Below are positions 25,775 to 34,965 of a stretch of 64,000 nt of DNA, in pieces; the first letter of the stretch is position 1, and every line of letters starts with the position of its first letter. Under the pieces are notes generated by a model that was given only the letters and a program-made list of their open reading frames with translations, did no database searches and was not told the DNA's origin. The DNA is taken from NCBI RefSeq assembly GCF_900215315.1, contig NZ_OBEB01000006.1, positions 1-64,000 of the forward strand, in the 5' to 3' direction. This stretch comes from Arsukibacterium tuosuense. Its GTDB lineage: Bacteria; Pseudomonadota; Gammaproteobacteria; Enterobacterales; Alteromonadaceae. Position numbers and translations under genes: made by a program.

Positions 25775-26067
25775 ATCCGGTGGGTGGGTAAGTTGAACGC
25801 AGCCAGACGCATGCCATTTAACAACAGCTCTGCTGGATAACGGCTCTCACCATCAGCACTGAAATCGACCTGATACTGGGTTATAAAGCGCAGCCGACCA
25901 TTAATTTTGCGAAAACTGTGACCATTACGGCCACAATCCAGCAGTTGCAGCTGTTGTTGCTGACAAAGCTGTTTCGCCAACAGCCGTGCACGCTCGTCCT
26001 GCTTACGCTGCATCCAGAACAAATAACAAATCGTGCTGATCAACAGCAATAGTAAAACGGGACCCAT
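25771..26067 (-). CDS. DUF3301 protein
   Basis: A 98-residue protein with an N-terminal membrane segment (about 3-18, PVLLLLLISTICYLFW), a Cys and Gln-rich stretch (KQLCQQQQLQLLD), and the family end RLRFITQYQVDFSADGESRYPAELLLNGMRLAAFNLP. This is the DUF3301 pattern; no function is known. It is the single leftward gene in a rightward neighbourhood. Confidence 0.85.
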   Translation of the reverse strand: MGPVLLLLLISTICYLFWMQRKQDERARLLAKQLCQQQQLQLLDCGRNGHSFRKINGRLRFITQYQVDFSADGESRYPAELLLNGMRLAAFNLPTHRI

Positions 26068-26176
26068 AACACACTCCTGAGGCTATTGGCTGATAATGCT
26101 GACTAAATCGCTTTTTTACAAGGGCTGGCTGGCGTTAAAGCTTGTGGTAAACTGCGCACCTTACAATGAGGTCGTT

Positions 26177-26497
26177 ATGTCAGATACAGTTAACTCTCTG
26201 CTTATTCAGCTAGAGGCCGAATTAAAACTGCAACAGTTGTGGAGTAAAGAATCTCCCGGCACTTGTGCCCTGGCCAGTAAATTGCCTTTTTGCTGTGATA
26301 CCTTGCGTCTTGAGCAATGGTTACAATTTGTATTTTTGCCAAGGCTGTGGCAATTGCTGGATACAAGGCAGCCGCTGCCCGCTAAAGTCAGTGTGCTGCC
26401 CTATGCGGAAGAAGCGTTTAAAGGGCGGGGAGCCAGCTTGCAGCCGCTATTGCAATTGATTAAACGCCTTGATATCACCCTGACGGGTGCGCCATGA
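26177..26497 (+). CDS. yqcC: YqcC family protein
   Basis: Start placed at the ATG at 26177 after a gaggt site; the open frame upstream lacks a ribosome site. The 106-residue helical product has FCCDTLRLEQWLQFVFLPRLWQLLDTRQPLP and KVSVLPYAEEAF, the conserved YqcC/DUF446 motifs. It is linked to truC by a 4-base overlap (ATGA), as in enterobacteria where yqcC-truC-yqcA are adjacent. Its role is not established, though the linkage suggests a part in tRNA modification. Confidence 0.9.
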   Translation: MSDTVNSLLIQLEAELKLQQLWSKESPGTCALASKLPFCCDTLRLEQWLQFVFLPRLWQLLDTRQPLPAKVSVLPYAEEAFKGRGASLQPLLQLIKRLDITLTGAP

Positions 26498-27306
26498 GTT
26501 CAGCCCCGCCTTTTGAGCTTAATGCACCACTTAACATTCTGTATCAGGATCAGTACATTGTTGCCGTAGACAAACCCAGTGGTATGCTGGTGCACCGCTC
26601 ATTTCTGGATAAACACGAAACCGTATTTGTCATGCAAACATTGCGCGATATGCTGGGGCAGCATGTATTCCCGGTGCACCGGCTGGACAGGCCTACCTCG
26701 GGTATATTGTTGTTTGCGCTGTCCTCTGAGGTGGCAAGGTTGCTTGGCGAGCAACAGCAGCAACAACTGTGGCGCAAGTATTACCTGGCAGTAGTCCGCG
26801 GATTTTTGCCGGCAGGCGGCCAGTTAGATTATCCGTTGAAGGAAGAGCTGGACAAAATCGCTGATAAGTTCAGCCGCACCGATAAAGCACCACAACAAGC
26901 AATAACGCGCTATCAGCCGTTGCAACAGATTGAGCTGGCTATTCCGGTCAGTAAATATCCGGCGGCCCGCTATTCACTGGTGGCATTGCAGCCACTGACC
27001 GGCCGTAAACATCAGCTTAGACGGCATCTGGCCCATTTACGCTATCCCATTGTTGGCGATACCAGCCATGGTGACGGTAAGCATAATGCGTTATTTAAAC
27101 AGCATTTTAATTGCCGGCGTTTGCTACTGTTAGCAAAGCAGTTGCAGCTGCCGCATCCGGTATCTGGCGAAACTTTACTATTTTCTGCCGGTCTGAACGA
27201 ACTTGAACCGCTGTTTGACCACTTTGGTTGGCCGGTGAATGAAGGTTATTATCAGCAGCAATTTGCTGCGCACTTTCTGGAGGAAAAATGGCAAAAATCG
27301 CCCTGA
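26494..27306 (+). CDS. truC: tRNA pseudouridine(65) synthase TruC
   Basis: A 270-residue RluA-family synthase. The catalytic Asp65 lies in VHRLDRPTSGILLFAL. DKPSGMLVH at about 26-34, YPLKEELDKIADK and QPLTGRKHQLRRHLAHLRYPIVGD are the other family motifs. The insertion of the TruC type and the neighbours (yqcC before, flavodoxin yqcA after) identify it as TruC, which makes pseudouridine 65 in isoleucine and aspartate tRNAs. It overlaps yqcC by 4 bases and yqcA by 19. Confidence 0.93.
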   Translation: MSSAPPFELNAPLNILYQDQYIVAVDKPSGMLVHRSFLDKHETVFVMQTLRDMLGQHVFPVHRLDRPTSGILLFALSSEVARLLGEQQQQQLWRKYYLAVVRGFLPAGGQLDYPLKEELDKIADKFSRTDKAPQQAITRYQPLQQIELAIPVSKYPAARYSLVALQPLTGRKHQLRRHLAHLRYPIVGDTSHGDGKHNALFKQHFNCRRLLLLAKQLQLPHPVSGETLLFSAGLNELEPLFDHFGWPVNEGYYQQQFAAHFLEEKWQKSP

Positions 27307-27734
27307 TTGTGGGTTCTGTTTACGGTGGTGCTCAATATGTTGCCGAGCAGGCTCAGGCGCTGTTAACTGGTATGGGCCATGAGCTGATGTTATACGAAGA
27401 GCCGGTGTTAGATGACGTACTGACATTTGGTCCACAGCTGTGGCTGGTTATCACTTCCACTACTGGCCAGGGCGATATTCCTGACAATTTATTGCCATTC
27501 TATCTGGACGTTAAAAATCGCTTTCCGCTGTTAACCGGCAAACAGTTTGCGGTGATTGCGTTGGGGGATAGCAGTTACGAAACCTTTTGTGGTGCGGGAG
27601 AGCAGCTGCGTGAGCTTCTGTTAGAAATTCAGGGCACAGAACTGGCGCCAATGCTACGGATTGACGCCTGTGAAACACTGGAGCCGGAAAATGTAGCCCT
27701 GCCCTGGTTGGAACAGCAGCTTAGAGAAATCTGA
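27288..27734 (+). CDS. yqcA: Flavodoxin YqcA
   Basis: A 148-residue flavodoxin. The FMN phosphate loop is IVGSVYGGAQYVAEQ at about 8-20, TSTTGQGDIPDNL at about 57-69 is the second FMN loop, and ALGDSSYETFCGAGEQL at about 92-108 the third. It carries single electrons for unknown partners. A ggagg site precedes the ATG inside the end of truC. The end overlaps the convergent MgtC/DUF4010 gene by 14 bases. Confidence 0.9.
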   Translation: MAKIALIVGSVYGGAQYVAEQAQALLTGMGHELMLYEEPVLDDVLTFGPQLWLVITSTTGQGDIPDNLLPFYLDVKNRFPLLTGKQFAVIALGDSSYETFCGAGEQLRELLLEIQGTELAPMLRIDACETLEPENVALPWLEQQLREI

Positions 27735-29013
27735 GTAAAGCAATACTCACGCCGCCTGTCAGACAAATGAGTACTGTGGCAATAATCAGGCTTCTGGCCA
27801 GCGGCTTACTGCCTAAAAACACCACCATTCCGCACTTCACCAGCGTATTGGATAATGCTGCTACGGTCACGGCACCTGCAGCGAGGGTAAGACTCGCAGT
27901 GGCGGAGCGGGCATAATCTGCCATTGACAGGGTAATAGCATCGACATCGGTCAGGCCAGCAACCGCTGCTAATAAATATAAGGTTTCACTGGGTGTGTAC
28001 AGTTGGACAAATTTTACCAGAAGCAGGATGACGGCAAAGAAAAGGCCAAACTTGATTGCTGCAATCAGGCTGAAAGGGTTTTTGACAGTCACTTCACTTT
28101 GTTCCGGACGGGCCATTTGCTGTTTACTGCCCCGCCAGTAGTAAATGCCTGCCAACGCAGCCGTAGTAGTGGCCATTGCCCCAAAAGGGATAAGCAGTAA
28201 GGGTAACAACGGCTTGAATACGATGGCAATTGTGACCAGCACTCTGATAAACATCACCAGCCAGGCCAGCAAAATTCCGGTTGCCTGAGTGTCAGCAGAG
28301 GTGCTGTTGCCCAGGGCCTTACTGTTGCGGGCAAAGCTCAGGGTGGTGGCGGTAGATGATGCCAGACCGCCGGTAATGCCGGTAACCACAGTGCCGTGTG
28401 CTTCGCCAAGCCAGCGGACTGCGACATAGCCCAGCAGTGACATCGCTGAAATTAATACCACCAATAACCACAGACGATACAGATTTAAAGCCTGCCAGGG
28501 ATCAACGGGTTCATTGGGCAGTAACGGCAGGACAATAAAACTGGCGATCAATAACTTCATAATCGCATATAAGTCATCATTGCCAACTTTATCTACCAGG
28601 CCGTGCAGTGGCTGCTTAAACGTCAGAATAGCTGAGGTTAAAATGCCCAGCATCACCGCCAGTTCGGTATAACCATACATAACAGCGCCGCCCAGTAAGC
28701 ATACGGTAATGGCGCTAATCTCACTGGTTAAACCGCTGAATTCGTTGCGGCGCCGGTTTTCCATAATAAATGCTACACTGGCGACGATACCAACAATAAG
28801 GACGACCATAATAAACAGCCAGGCAGATTGCAGATGTAACGATAACCAGGCAGATACTGCACCAGCCTGTGCCACCAGAATAAAGGTACGTAAGCCACCA
28901 AAACTGCCAGGCTGCTCATTGCGCCGGTGCTTTTCCCGCTCCATTCCCACCAGCGCCCCAAGCAATAGCGCAATCAGAAACTTTTGAACCAGCTCAAAGT
29001 CAAATGCATTCAT
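27721..29013 (-). CDS. MgtC/SapB and DUF4010 membrane protein
   Basis: A 430-residue protein with about a dozen hydrophobic segments. The N-terminal MgtC-like part (about 9-140) has the motif LLGALVGMEREKHRR and GGLRTFILV. The C-terminal DUF4010 part (about 185-395) includes GLASSTATTLSFARNSK and AAVAGLTDVDAITLSMADYAR. It is an inner-membrane protein whose transported ion, if any, is unknown. It lies 14 bp downstream of cysZ on the same strand, so cotranscription is likely. Confidence 0.85.
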   Translation of the reverse strand: MNAFDFELVQKFLIALLLGALVGMEREKHRRNEQPGSFGGLRTFILVAQAGAVSAWLSLHLQSAWLFIMVVLIVGIVASVAFIMENRRRNEFSGLTSEISAITVCLLGGAVMYGYTELAVMLGILTSAILTFKQPLHGLVDKVGNDDLYAIMKLLIASFIVLPLLPNEPVDPWQALNLYRLWLLVVLISAMSLLGYVAVRWLGEAHGTVVTGITGGLASSTATTLSFARNSKALGNSTSADTQATGILLAWLVMFIRVLVTIAIVFKPLLPLLLIPFGAMATTTAALAGIYYWRGSKQQMARPEQSEVTVKNPFSLIAAIKFGLFFAVILLLVKFVQLYTPSETLYLLAAVAGLTDVDAITLSMADYARSATASLTLAAGAVTVAALSNTLVKCGMVVFLGSKPLARSLIIATVLICLTGGVSIALLRFL

Positions 29014-29027
29014 GTCAGAGGGTACTC

Positions 29028-29789
29028 TTAGCAGTATTTATCCAGTTTACGGTACTGCGCCTGGCCAGGGCGTTGCTGCTCCGGATCATTTTGCAGGGCC
29101 AGCTTATCAACCCACATCGCGGTAGCGCCACAAACAGCAATGGGCATAACGAATAAGTTAAACAGTGGTATCATACACGCAATATTTACCATAATGCCAA
29201 AGCTATAACTGCTGGCAGGCTGGCGTCGTAATTGCGCCCGCATCGTTTCAAAGTCAATTTTGTGGTTATCAAAGGGGTAGTCAAGATACTGAATGGCCAG
29301 TAACCAGCTGGTAAACAGAAACCATAAAATCGGGCCTATTACCGGTATAAACAACAGTAATACAAATAATATGATGGCCCGCGGCAACGAGTATTTCAAT
29401 TTCTGCCATTCACGGCCAAGCATCCGGGGCATGTCTTTAATAAAACTGCTGATGCTAACGTTGGGTAATGGCTTGCCGGTTAGGTAAGCTTCGACTTTTT
29501 CACTGAGCAGACCGTTAAAGGGAGCGGCAATAAAATTGGCAAGCATGGTAAAACTGTAAGCCAGGCCGATGACCAGCGATAACACACCAAGTGGAATAAG
29601 CAGGTACTCCAGCCAGTGCAGCCAGGCGGGCAGATACTGTTGTGCTGCCTCTATCATGGCTCTGACTTGTTGCAGCAATACATAAAAAGCCAGAGAGAAC
29701 AGCAGCAAGTTAATTAGCAATGGAATAAGGGCAAAGCGCTTTAACCCTTTGCTCGCCATTAACGTTACTCCCTGAAAGAAATAATGCAT
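29028..29789 (-). CDS. cysZ: Sulfate transporter CysZ
   Basis: A 253-residue inner-membrane protein with the CysZ motifs GVTLMASKGLKRFALIPLLIN, FTMLANFIAAPFNGLLSEKVEAYLTG, WQKLKYSLPRAIILFVLLLFIP, WLLAIQYLDYPFDNHKIDF and NLFVMPIAVCGATAMWVD, spread as in E. coli CysZ. It brings sulfate in for cysteine synthesis. The N-terminus is about ten residues shorter than in E. coli. Probably cotranscribed with the DUF4010 gene that follows. Confidence 0.93.
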   Translation of the reverse strand: MHYFFQGVTLMASKGLKRFALIPLLINLLLFSLAFYVLLQQVRAMIEAAQQYLPAWLHWLEYLLIPLGVLSLVIGLAYSFTMLANFIAAPFNGLLSEKVEAYLTGKPLPNVSISSFIKDMPRMLGREWQKLKYSLPRAIILFVLLLFIPVIGPILWFLFTSWLLAIQYLDYPFDNHKIDFETMRAQLRRQPASSYSFGIMVNIACMIPLFNLFVMPIAVCGATAMWVDKLALQNDPEQQRPGQAQYRKLDKYC

Positions 29790-29990
29790 TTATCCTCCAT
29801 CTGATATAAAAAATCTGTTTCAGGCAGTATAAGGGCTTGTCAGCGAATTAGCGCAGAATGATCGGTTTATTTCGTAACAGAATATAATGGCTGACCCGAC
29901 AACATTAATGCAGAGAAAGACTGCTGGCCTAACCGCTGGTTTTTTATGCTAGAATGCGCGCTGTTTTTGGTCGCATCGCGGCACAACAGG

Positions 29991-30052
29991 TTGGCTGATA
30001 TTTGGTTGTTGGCTGATATTTGGGTGATAGTTTGAGTAATAGTTGGCTGATA
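29991..30052 (+). repeat. Short direct repeats upstream of the small membrane protein
   Basis: ttggctgatatttgg occurs at 29991-30005 and 30009-30023, and its first ten bases recur at 30043-30052; the gap between the second and third holds a degenerate unit (tgatagtttgag). The period is about 17-18 bp. They lie between a likely -10 (tagaat, 29950-29955) and the ATG at 30068, so within the 5' leader. Confidence 0.55.
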
Positions 30053-30067
30053 AACTAAGGGTGAAAA

Positions 30068-30262
30068 ATGGCAATGTTAGGCTCGGCACTGGTATTTGGG
30101 TTAACCACACTTTTTTTACTGACAGGACTAACCTGTCTGATTTCGGCATTGCTGGTGCCGGCTGACAATGGGGCCGAAAAACGTTTTGAAAAACGGCTGG
30201 AGTACAGCATTTTTGCTGTCGCCGGGATGGTTGGCTTTACTGTGCTAATGATTTTTGGTTAA
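30068..30262 (+). CDS. Small two-segment membrane protein
   Basis: A 64-residue protein with two hydrophobic segments (about 4-30, GSALVFGLTTLFLLTGLTC, and 48-63, IFAVAGMVGFTVLMIF) joined by a charged loop GAEKRFEKRLEYS. An agggtga site precedes the ATG. It has its own terminator at 30304. The family is unrecognised; it is probably a small inner-membrane protein. Confidence 0.65.
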   Translation: MAMLGSALVFGLTTLFLLTGLTCLISALLVPADNGAEKRFEKRLEYSIFAVAGMVGFTVLMIFG

Positions 30263-30303
30263 ACATCAGTTTAGCTAAACATCAGTATTGAATTGTTGCG
30301 ATA

Positions 30304-30331
30304 ACAAAGGCAGCTTGCGCTGCCTTTGTTT
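30304..30331. terminator. Bidirectional rho-independent terminator
   Basis: Perfect 11-bp stem acaaaggcagc (30304-30314) / gctgcctttgt (30319-30329) with a ttgc loop and T-rich flank. It serves the rightward small membrane protein gene and the leftward dapD gene, whose stop is at 30364. Confidence 0.85.
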
Positions 30332-30363
30332 ATGTTTCTGACTTTATTCCGTAATGTGCGGCG

Positions 30364-31188
30364 CTATTCTACGCTGCGTAGCAGGGCATTAATACCCACT
30401 TTAGCACGGGTTTGTGTATCTACTTTTTTAACGATAATAGCGGCATATAAGTTGTGGCTGCCGTCTTTAGACGGCAAGGTGCCTGGTACTACCACCGCGC
30501 CGGCCGGGACCCGGCCATAGCTTATTTCACCTGTTTCCCGGTCGTAAATCCGGGTGCTCTGGCTGATATACACGCCCATCGACAGCACAGCACCTTCTTC
30601 GACAATAACGCCTTCTACCACCTCTGAGCGGGCGCCGATAAAGCAGTTATCTTCAATAATGGTCGGGTTTGCCTGCAAGGGTTCCAATACGCCGCCGATG
30701 CCGACACCGCCTGATAAATGGACATTTTTACCAATCTGGGCGCAACTGCCTACTGTAGCCCAGGTATCCACCATAGTACCTTCACCAACATAGGCACCAA
30801 TATTGACATAACTTGGCATTAAGACGACGTTTCTGCCAATAAAACTGCCCTGACGGGCGGCAGCGGGGGGCACCACCCGCACGCCATCAGCACGGAATTG
30901 GGCATCCGTGTAATTAGCATATTTCATTGGTACTTTATCAAAAAAACGATTTTCAGCGCCGTCCATTACCGCGTTGTCGTTGATCCGGAATGACAGTAAC
31001 ACGGCTTTTTTCAACCATTGGTGCACTACCCATTCGCCAGCAATTTTTTCGGCAACCCGCGCCTGGCCGCTGTCAAGCAGCGCTATTACCTGTTGTACCG
31101 CTTGTTTGACGTCAGCTGCAACAGTGCTTGGGGTAATATCGGCACGAAGCTCGAACGCATTTTCGATAATGCTTTTTAATTCAGACAT
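30364..31188 (-). CDS. dapD: Tetrahydrodipicolinate N-succinyltransferase DapD
   Basis: A 274-residue left-handed beta-helix acyltransferase. The N-terminal helical domain has [17 protein letters not shown]; the hexapeptide-repeat region includes [38 protein letters not shown] and [36 protein letters not shown]. It succinylates tetrahydrodipicolinate in lysine and diaminopimelate synthesis in the cytoplasm. It lies 9 bp after glnD on the same strand, the common gammaproteobacterial pairing. Confidence 0.96.
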   Translation of the reverse strand: MSELKSIIENAFELRADITPSTVAADVKQAVQQVIALLDSGQARVAEKIAGEWVVHQWLKKAVLLSFRINDNAVMDGAENRFFDKVPMKYANYTDAQFRADGVRVVPPAAARQGSFIGRNVVLMPSYVNIGAYVGEGTMVDTWATVGSCAQIGKNVHLSGGVGIGGVLEPLQANPTIIEDNCFIGARSEVVEGVIVEEGAVLSMGVYISQSTRIYDRETGEISYGRVPAGAVVVPGTLPSKDGSHNLYAAIIVKKVDTQTRAKVGINALLRSVE

Positions 31189-31197
31189 GGTGTTAGT

Positions 31198-33822
31198 TTA
31201 GCCTTCTGTTTCCTGTGAGAGTTGTGAAATCAGGACCCGTCTAAGCTGGCTTTGCTCGTCGCTGCTTAACGCCTGGTCCTGTGCATTAGATAACATAAAA
31301 AAGTCTTCAGCCCGCTCGCCGATAGTGGTGATTTTTGCCGCATGAATATTGACGCCACAACGCTGAAATACCTGGCCAATGTCAGCCAGTAACCCCGGGG
31401 TATCCAGCGCAGCAATTTCAACCATGGTCCGCTGTTTAATGTTGCCGGGTAAAAATACCACCTTGGGCGGCACATTAAACTGGCGCATCTGGCGCGACAG
31501 CCGCGGTTTTTGCCGCGATAAGTCTGGCTTGCCAGCAATGTAAAGCTCCAGAGCCCGTTTAATGCTGCTTAAGCGTGATGGTGAGCTGACGGGCTCACCA
31601 TTTTGTTCCAGAATGACAAAAGTATCCATGGCGAAGCCATCTTTATTGGTCATGATCTGGGCGTCGAAAATATTGACCTTTTTACTGTCGAGCGCCGCAA
31701 CGAGGCGGGCGAATAAGCCAGCTTGATCCGGGGTATAAATAAAAACCTGAGTCCCGCCACGAATTGGTGTTTTACTGATCAGCACCAAGGGTTCGTTGCG
31801 GTTCTTGTGGCGTAAAATATGCTCACAATGCCAGGCAATTTGTTTTGGGCTGTAGCGGGCAAAATAGTCGGCTTTAATCCGGCTCCACAGCTGCTGAATT
31901 TCAGATTCAGTAAAGGTTTGTTTCAACAGCAGCGGCATCGCTTCGCTTTGGTTTTCGCGAATTAAGTCGCGCAAATCCATTGGTTTTTCCAGACCACGGC
32001 GAAACGCCTTTTGGGTGGCCAGAAATAATTCACGCAGTAGTGACCCTTTCCAGTCATTCCACAGGTTATCATTCGTGGCGCGGATATCGGCCAGGGTTAA
32101 GCAATACAGGTAATTAAGCCGGGTTTCATCACGGACTTTCTCGGCAAACTCGGTAACAACAGCCGGGTCGTGGATGTCACGACGCTGAGCCGTAACGGAC
32201 ATCAGTAAATGGCTTTCCACCAGCCAGGCCACCAGTTTACTGTCGAACTCACTTAACTTGTGCAATTTAGCAAATTCGCGCACATCCATGGCACCCAGTT
32301 CGGAGTGATCGCCACCGCGACCTTTGGCAATATCATGAAAAATACCGGCCAGGTATAACAACTCTGGCTTCTCCATCCGTTTAACGATATCGGTGCAAAG
32401 TGGGAACTCACTCTCGTGCTCCGGCTGGGTGTATTTGTACAGGTTTTTCAGCAAGCGGTGGGTATGTTCATCTACCGTGTAAGCATGAAATAAGTCAAAT
32501 TGCATCTGGCCGACAATATTGCGCCACTGTGGCAGATAGGCGGCAAGTACGCCGTAACGATGCATCAGGGTAATGGCTTTGTCCATGCCGCGCGGGTGGC
32601 GCAGCAGCGCCAGAAATAACTGGCGGCACGCTTCATAATCCTGTAAGTCACCCATTAAACGGCGGCGCACCTGGCGCAGTAAACGTAAAGTAGTGGAGTG
32701 AATGCCGGTAATGTTTGAATTGTTAGCAATGTGCCAGAACAAACGCAGCAAGTTGTCACGTCGGGCAAAAATGGCATTATCGCGCGCTTTAATTAAATGA
32801 CCGCTTAGTTCAAAGTAGTCGTCCAGCTGTTGTATTTTAACCTTACTACCCTGATTCAGAATGCTGCCTTCAAAATGCTGCAGCAACATTTCGTTCAATT
32901 CACTTACCCGCTGCACGGTGCGGAAAAAACGCTTCATCATCCGTTCAACCGACGCCTTGCCATCAGCGCCAAAACCCAGACGTGCGGCGGCGGCGGGTTG
33001 GTAGTCAAATAATATCCGGTTTTCGTTGCGGCCTGCTTCAATATGCAAGGCAAAACGCATTTGCCACAAGTAAGCCTCGCACTCCATCAGTTCCTGATAT
33101 TCATCTTCGGTCAGGTACTGGTAAGCCACCAGTTCGCGCATAGTGCGGGTATTAAAGTGCTTCTTGGCAACCCAGCCGATGGTTTGAATATCACGCAGGC
33201 CACCCGGGTTGGCTTTAAGGTTAGGCTCCAAATTGTAGGCGGTGCCATGATATTGAGCGTGGCGCTGTTGTTGTTCGTGTCGTTTGGCTTGAAAAAACTG
33301 CTGGCTACTCCAGAAGTTGTCACCGCTGATTTGCTGCTGCAGCTGTTCAAATAGCGGCTTATTACCGGTTAGCAGACGCATTTCCAGTAAATTGGTGGCA
33401 ATAGTAATGTCGTCTTTACCCAGCTTAATGGTTTCTTTTAAGGTGCGGACGCTATGGCCGACTTCCAGACGTAAATCCCACAAACTGGTAATAAAGCTGG
33501 CAATAGCTTGCTGCTGCCCGCTGCTTAAGCGCTGGTCAGATAATATTAGTAAGTCTATGTCTGAGTAGGGGTGTAGTTCACCCCGACCGTAGCCACCTAC
33601 GGCAATTAAACTGAGATTGTGCTCTTTAGCCAGCTCAAAATGATGCCAGAGTTCGCTAAGCACGGTGTCAATGAAGCGGGCGCGGGCTTTAACCAGGCCA
33701 TTGATAGGTTGATGCTCAAAACTTCGTACCAGCCAGTCATGAAATTCGCTGAAATGTTTTTTATAGCTTTCCAGCGAAAAACTGCTGGGCAGTGACCGGT
33801 TAAATTGCAATGCTTGCGTCAT
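31198..33822 (-). CDS. glnD: PII uridylyltransferase/uridylyl-removing enzyme GlnD
   Basis: An 874-residue bifunctional nitrogen sensor. The nucleotidyltransferase motif is GGYGRGELHPYSDIDLLIL from Gly76, with Asp88 and Asp90 as metal ligands. The HD hydrolase domain has YLAGIFHDIAKGRGGDHSELG. Two C-terminal ACT domains follow (TPDQAGLFARLVAALDSKKVNIFDAQI and LDTPGLLADIGQVFQRCGVNIHAAKI). It uridylylates and deuridylylates PII in response to glutamine. Length is close to the 890 residues of E. coli. It is the middle gene of the leftward map-glnD-dapD series. Confidence 0.96.
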   Translation of the reverse strand: MTQALQFNRSLPSSFSLESYKKHFSEFHDWLVRSFEHQPINGLVKARARFIDTVLSELWHHFELAKEHNLSLIAVGGYGRGELHPYSDIDLLILSDQRLSSGQQQAIASFITSLWDLRLEVGHSVRTLKETIKLGKDDITIATNLLEMRLLTGNKPLFEQLQQQISGDNFWSSQQFFQAKRHEQQQRHAQYHGTAYNLEPNLKANPGGLRDIQTIGWVAKKHFNTRTMRELVAYQYLTEDEYQELMECEAYLWQMRFALHIEAGRNENRILFDYQPAAAARLGFGADGKASVERMMKRFFRTVQRVSELNEMLLQHFEGSILNQGSKVKIQQLDDYFELSGHLIKARDNAIFARRDNLLRLFWHIANNSNITGIHSTTLRLLRQVRRRLMGDLQDYEACRQLFLALLRHPRGMDKAITLMHRYGVLAAYLPQWRNIVGQMQFDLFHAYTVDEHTHRLLKNLYKYTQPEHESEFPLCTDIVKRMEKPELLYLAGIFHDIAKGRGGDHSELGAMDVREFAKLHKLSEFDSKLVAWLVESHLLMSVTAQRRDIHDPAVVTEFAEKVRDETRLNYLYCLTLADIRATNDNLWNDWKGSLLRELFLATQKAFRRGLEKPMDLRDLIRENQSEAMPLLLKQTFTESEIQQLWSRIKADYFARYSPKQIAWHCEHILRHKNRNEPLVLISKTPIRGGTQVFIYTPDQAGLFARLVAALDSKKVNIFDAQIMTNKDGFAMDTFVILEQNGEPVSSPSRLSSIKRALELYIAGKPDLSRQKPRLSRQMRQFNVPPKVVFLPGNIKQRTMVEIAALDTPGLLADIGQVFQRCGVNIHAAKITTIGERAEDFFMLSNAQDQALSSDEQSQLRRVLISQLSQETEG

Positions 33823-33852
33823 GCGACTCCTTGCTGAGCGATAGGTATGCGG

Positions 33853-34641
33853 TTACTCTGCTATTAAATGTCGTTCCAGTGTTTCATCACTGCGCAACGT
33901 CAGGATTTCACAGCCGTCATCGGTTACCAGCAGGGTATGCTCAAACTGGGCCGATAAACTGCGGTCTTTAGTCACCACTGTCCAGCCATCTTTTAACATT
34001 TTACTGTGACGGCCACCGGCGTTAATCATTGGCTCAATCGTTAAACACATGCCGGTCTTTAACACTTCGCCGGTGCCAGGCTTACCGTAATGCAGCACTT
34101 GCGGGTCCTCATGAAACACCGCACCAATGCCGTGGCCGCAGTATTCGCGTACGACTGAGTAGCTATGTTTTTCAGCATGTTGCTGAATGGCGTGGCCAAT
34201 GTCGCCCAGCCGTACACCGTTTTTAACCAGCTTTAACGCCAGGTACAGACACTCCTGAGTCACCCTGATCAGGCGGTCAGCCATGATGCTGGGCTTACCC
34301 ACTACAAACATCTTTGAAGTGTCGCCGTGGTAACCATCTTTGATCACGGTAATATCAATATTAACAATATCGCCGTCTTTTAATGCTTTATCGTTCGGAA
34401 TGCCATGGCATATAACCTGATTTACCGAGGTGCAAATTGACTTGGGGAAACCATGATAATTCAGTGGTGCCGGGACGGCCTGTTGCTCGTTTACAATGTA
34501 GTCGTGGCACAGGGTATTCAGCGTATCAGTGGTGACACCGGCTCTGACATGTGGCCCAATCATTTCCAGCACTTCTGCGGCCAGGCGGCCGGCAATGCGC
34601 ATTTTTTCAATTTCGGCGGCGGTTTTAATAGTTGCTGTCAT
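33853..34641 (-). CDS. map: Type I methionine aminopeptidase
   Basis: Start placed at the ATG at 34641, after gagag; an upstream in-frame ATG at 34698 adds residues not found in the family. The 262-residue metallopeptidase has HGFPKSICTSVNQVICHGIP, the metal ligands in VNIDITVIKDGYHGDTSKMF (two Asp), GHGIGAVFHEDP (His), LTIEPMINAGG (Glu) and AQFEHTLLVT (Glu). It removes the initiator methionine cotranslationally. It is divergent from rpsB. Confidence 0.95.
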   Translation of the reverse strand: MTATIKTAAEIEKMRIAGRLAAEVLEMIGPHVRAGVTTDTLNTLCHDYIVNEQQAVPAPLNYHGFPKSICTSVNQVICHGIPNDKALKDGDIVNIDITVIKDGYHGDTSKMFVVGKPSIMADRLIRVTQECLYLALKLVKNGVRLGDIGHAIQQHAEKHSYSVVREYCGHGIGAVFHEDPQVLHYGKPGTGEVLKTGMCLTIEPMINAGGRHSKMLKDGWTVVTKDRSLSAQFEHTLLVTDDGCEILTLRSDETLERHLIAE

Positions 34642-34702
34642 CAACACTCTCTCGGTTACTGCAGTTACGGACATTATGACTGCTGGAAAAATACACATTT
34701 CG

Positions 34703-34731
34703 TTGTGTTTGGCAGCTTACTATGGTATAAA
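34703..34731 (+). promoter_or_regulatory. Sigma-70 promoter of rpsB-tsf
   Basis: ttgtgt (34703-34708), a 17-bp spacer and tataaa (34726-34731), followed by a GC-rich discriminator gcgcgcc. That discriminator is typical of stringently controlled ribosomal promoters. The predicted start of transcription is near 34738, about 228 bases before the rpsB ATG. Confidence 0.65.
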
Positions 34732-34737
34732 GCGCGC

Positions 34738-34965
34738 CGCAAATTAGCAAATTGCATTGTACTTTTCTTTTCCGGGCACCGAAGCTTATTTTTGATAACT
34801 TCTGGTTCTTAGTTATAAAAAAGCCGATGCGCCGGTTTGCGATAACCTAACTTAAATTTTAAATAACACACATGCATCGACACATGTACCGGGGTGCCAG
34901 CGCGTAAGCAAAGGTCGGGATATGGGATGCATGGAGGCCTAACCCCTAAACAGGAAATTATAATC
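34738..34965 (+). promoter_or_regulatory. Long rpsB 5' leader
   Basis: About 228 bases of leader with several short complementary segments in its last 110 bases (around 34870-34950). In E. coli the rpsB leader mediates autoregulation by ribosomal protein S2 over rpsB-tsf, so this is likely the equivalent. The specific fold was not worked out. Confidence 0.45.
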
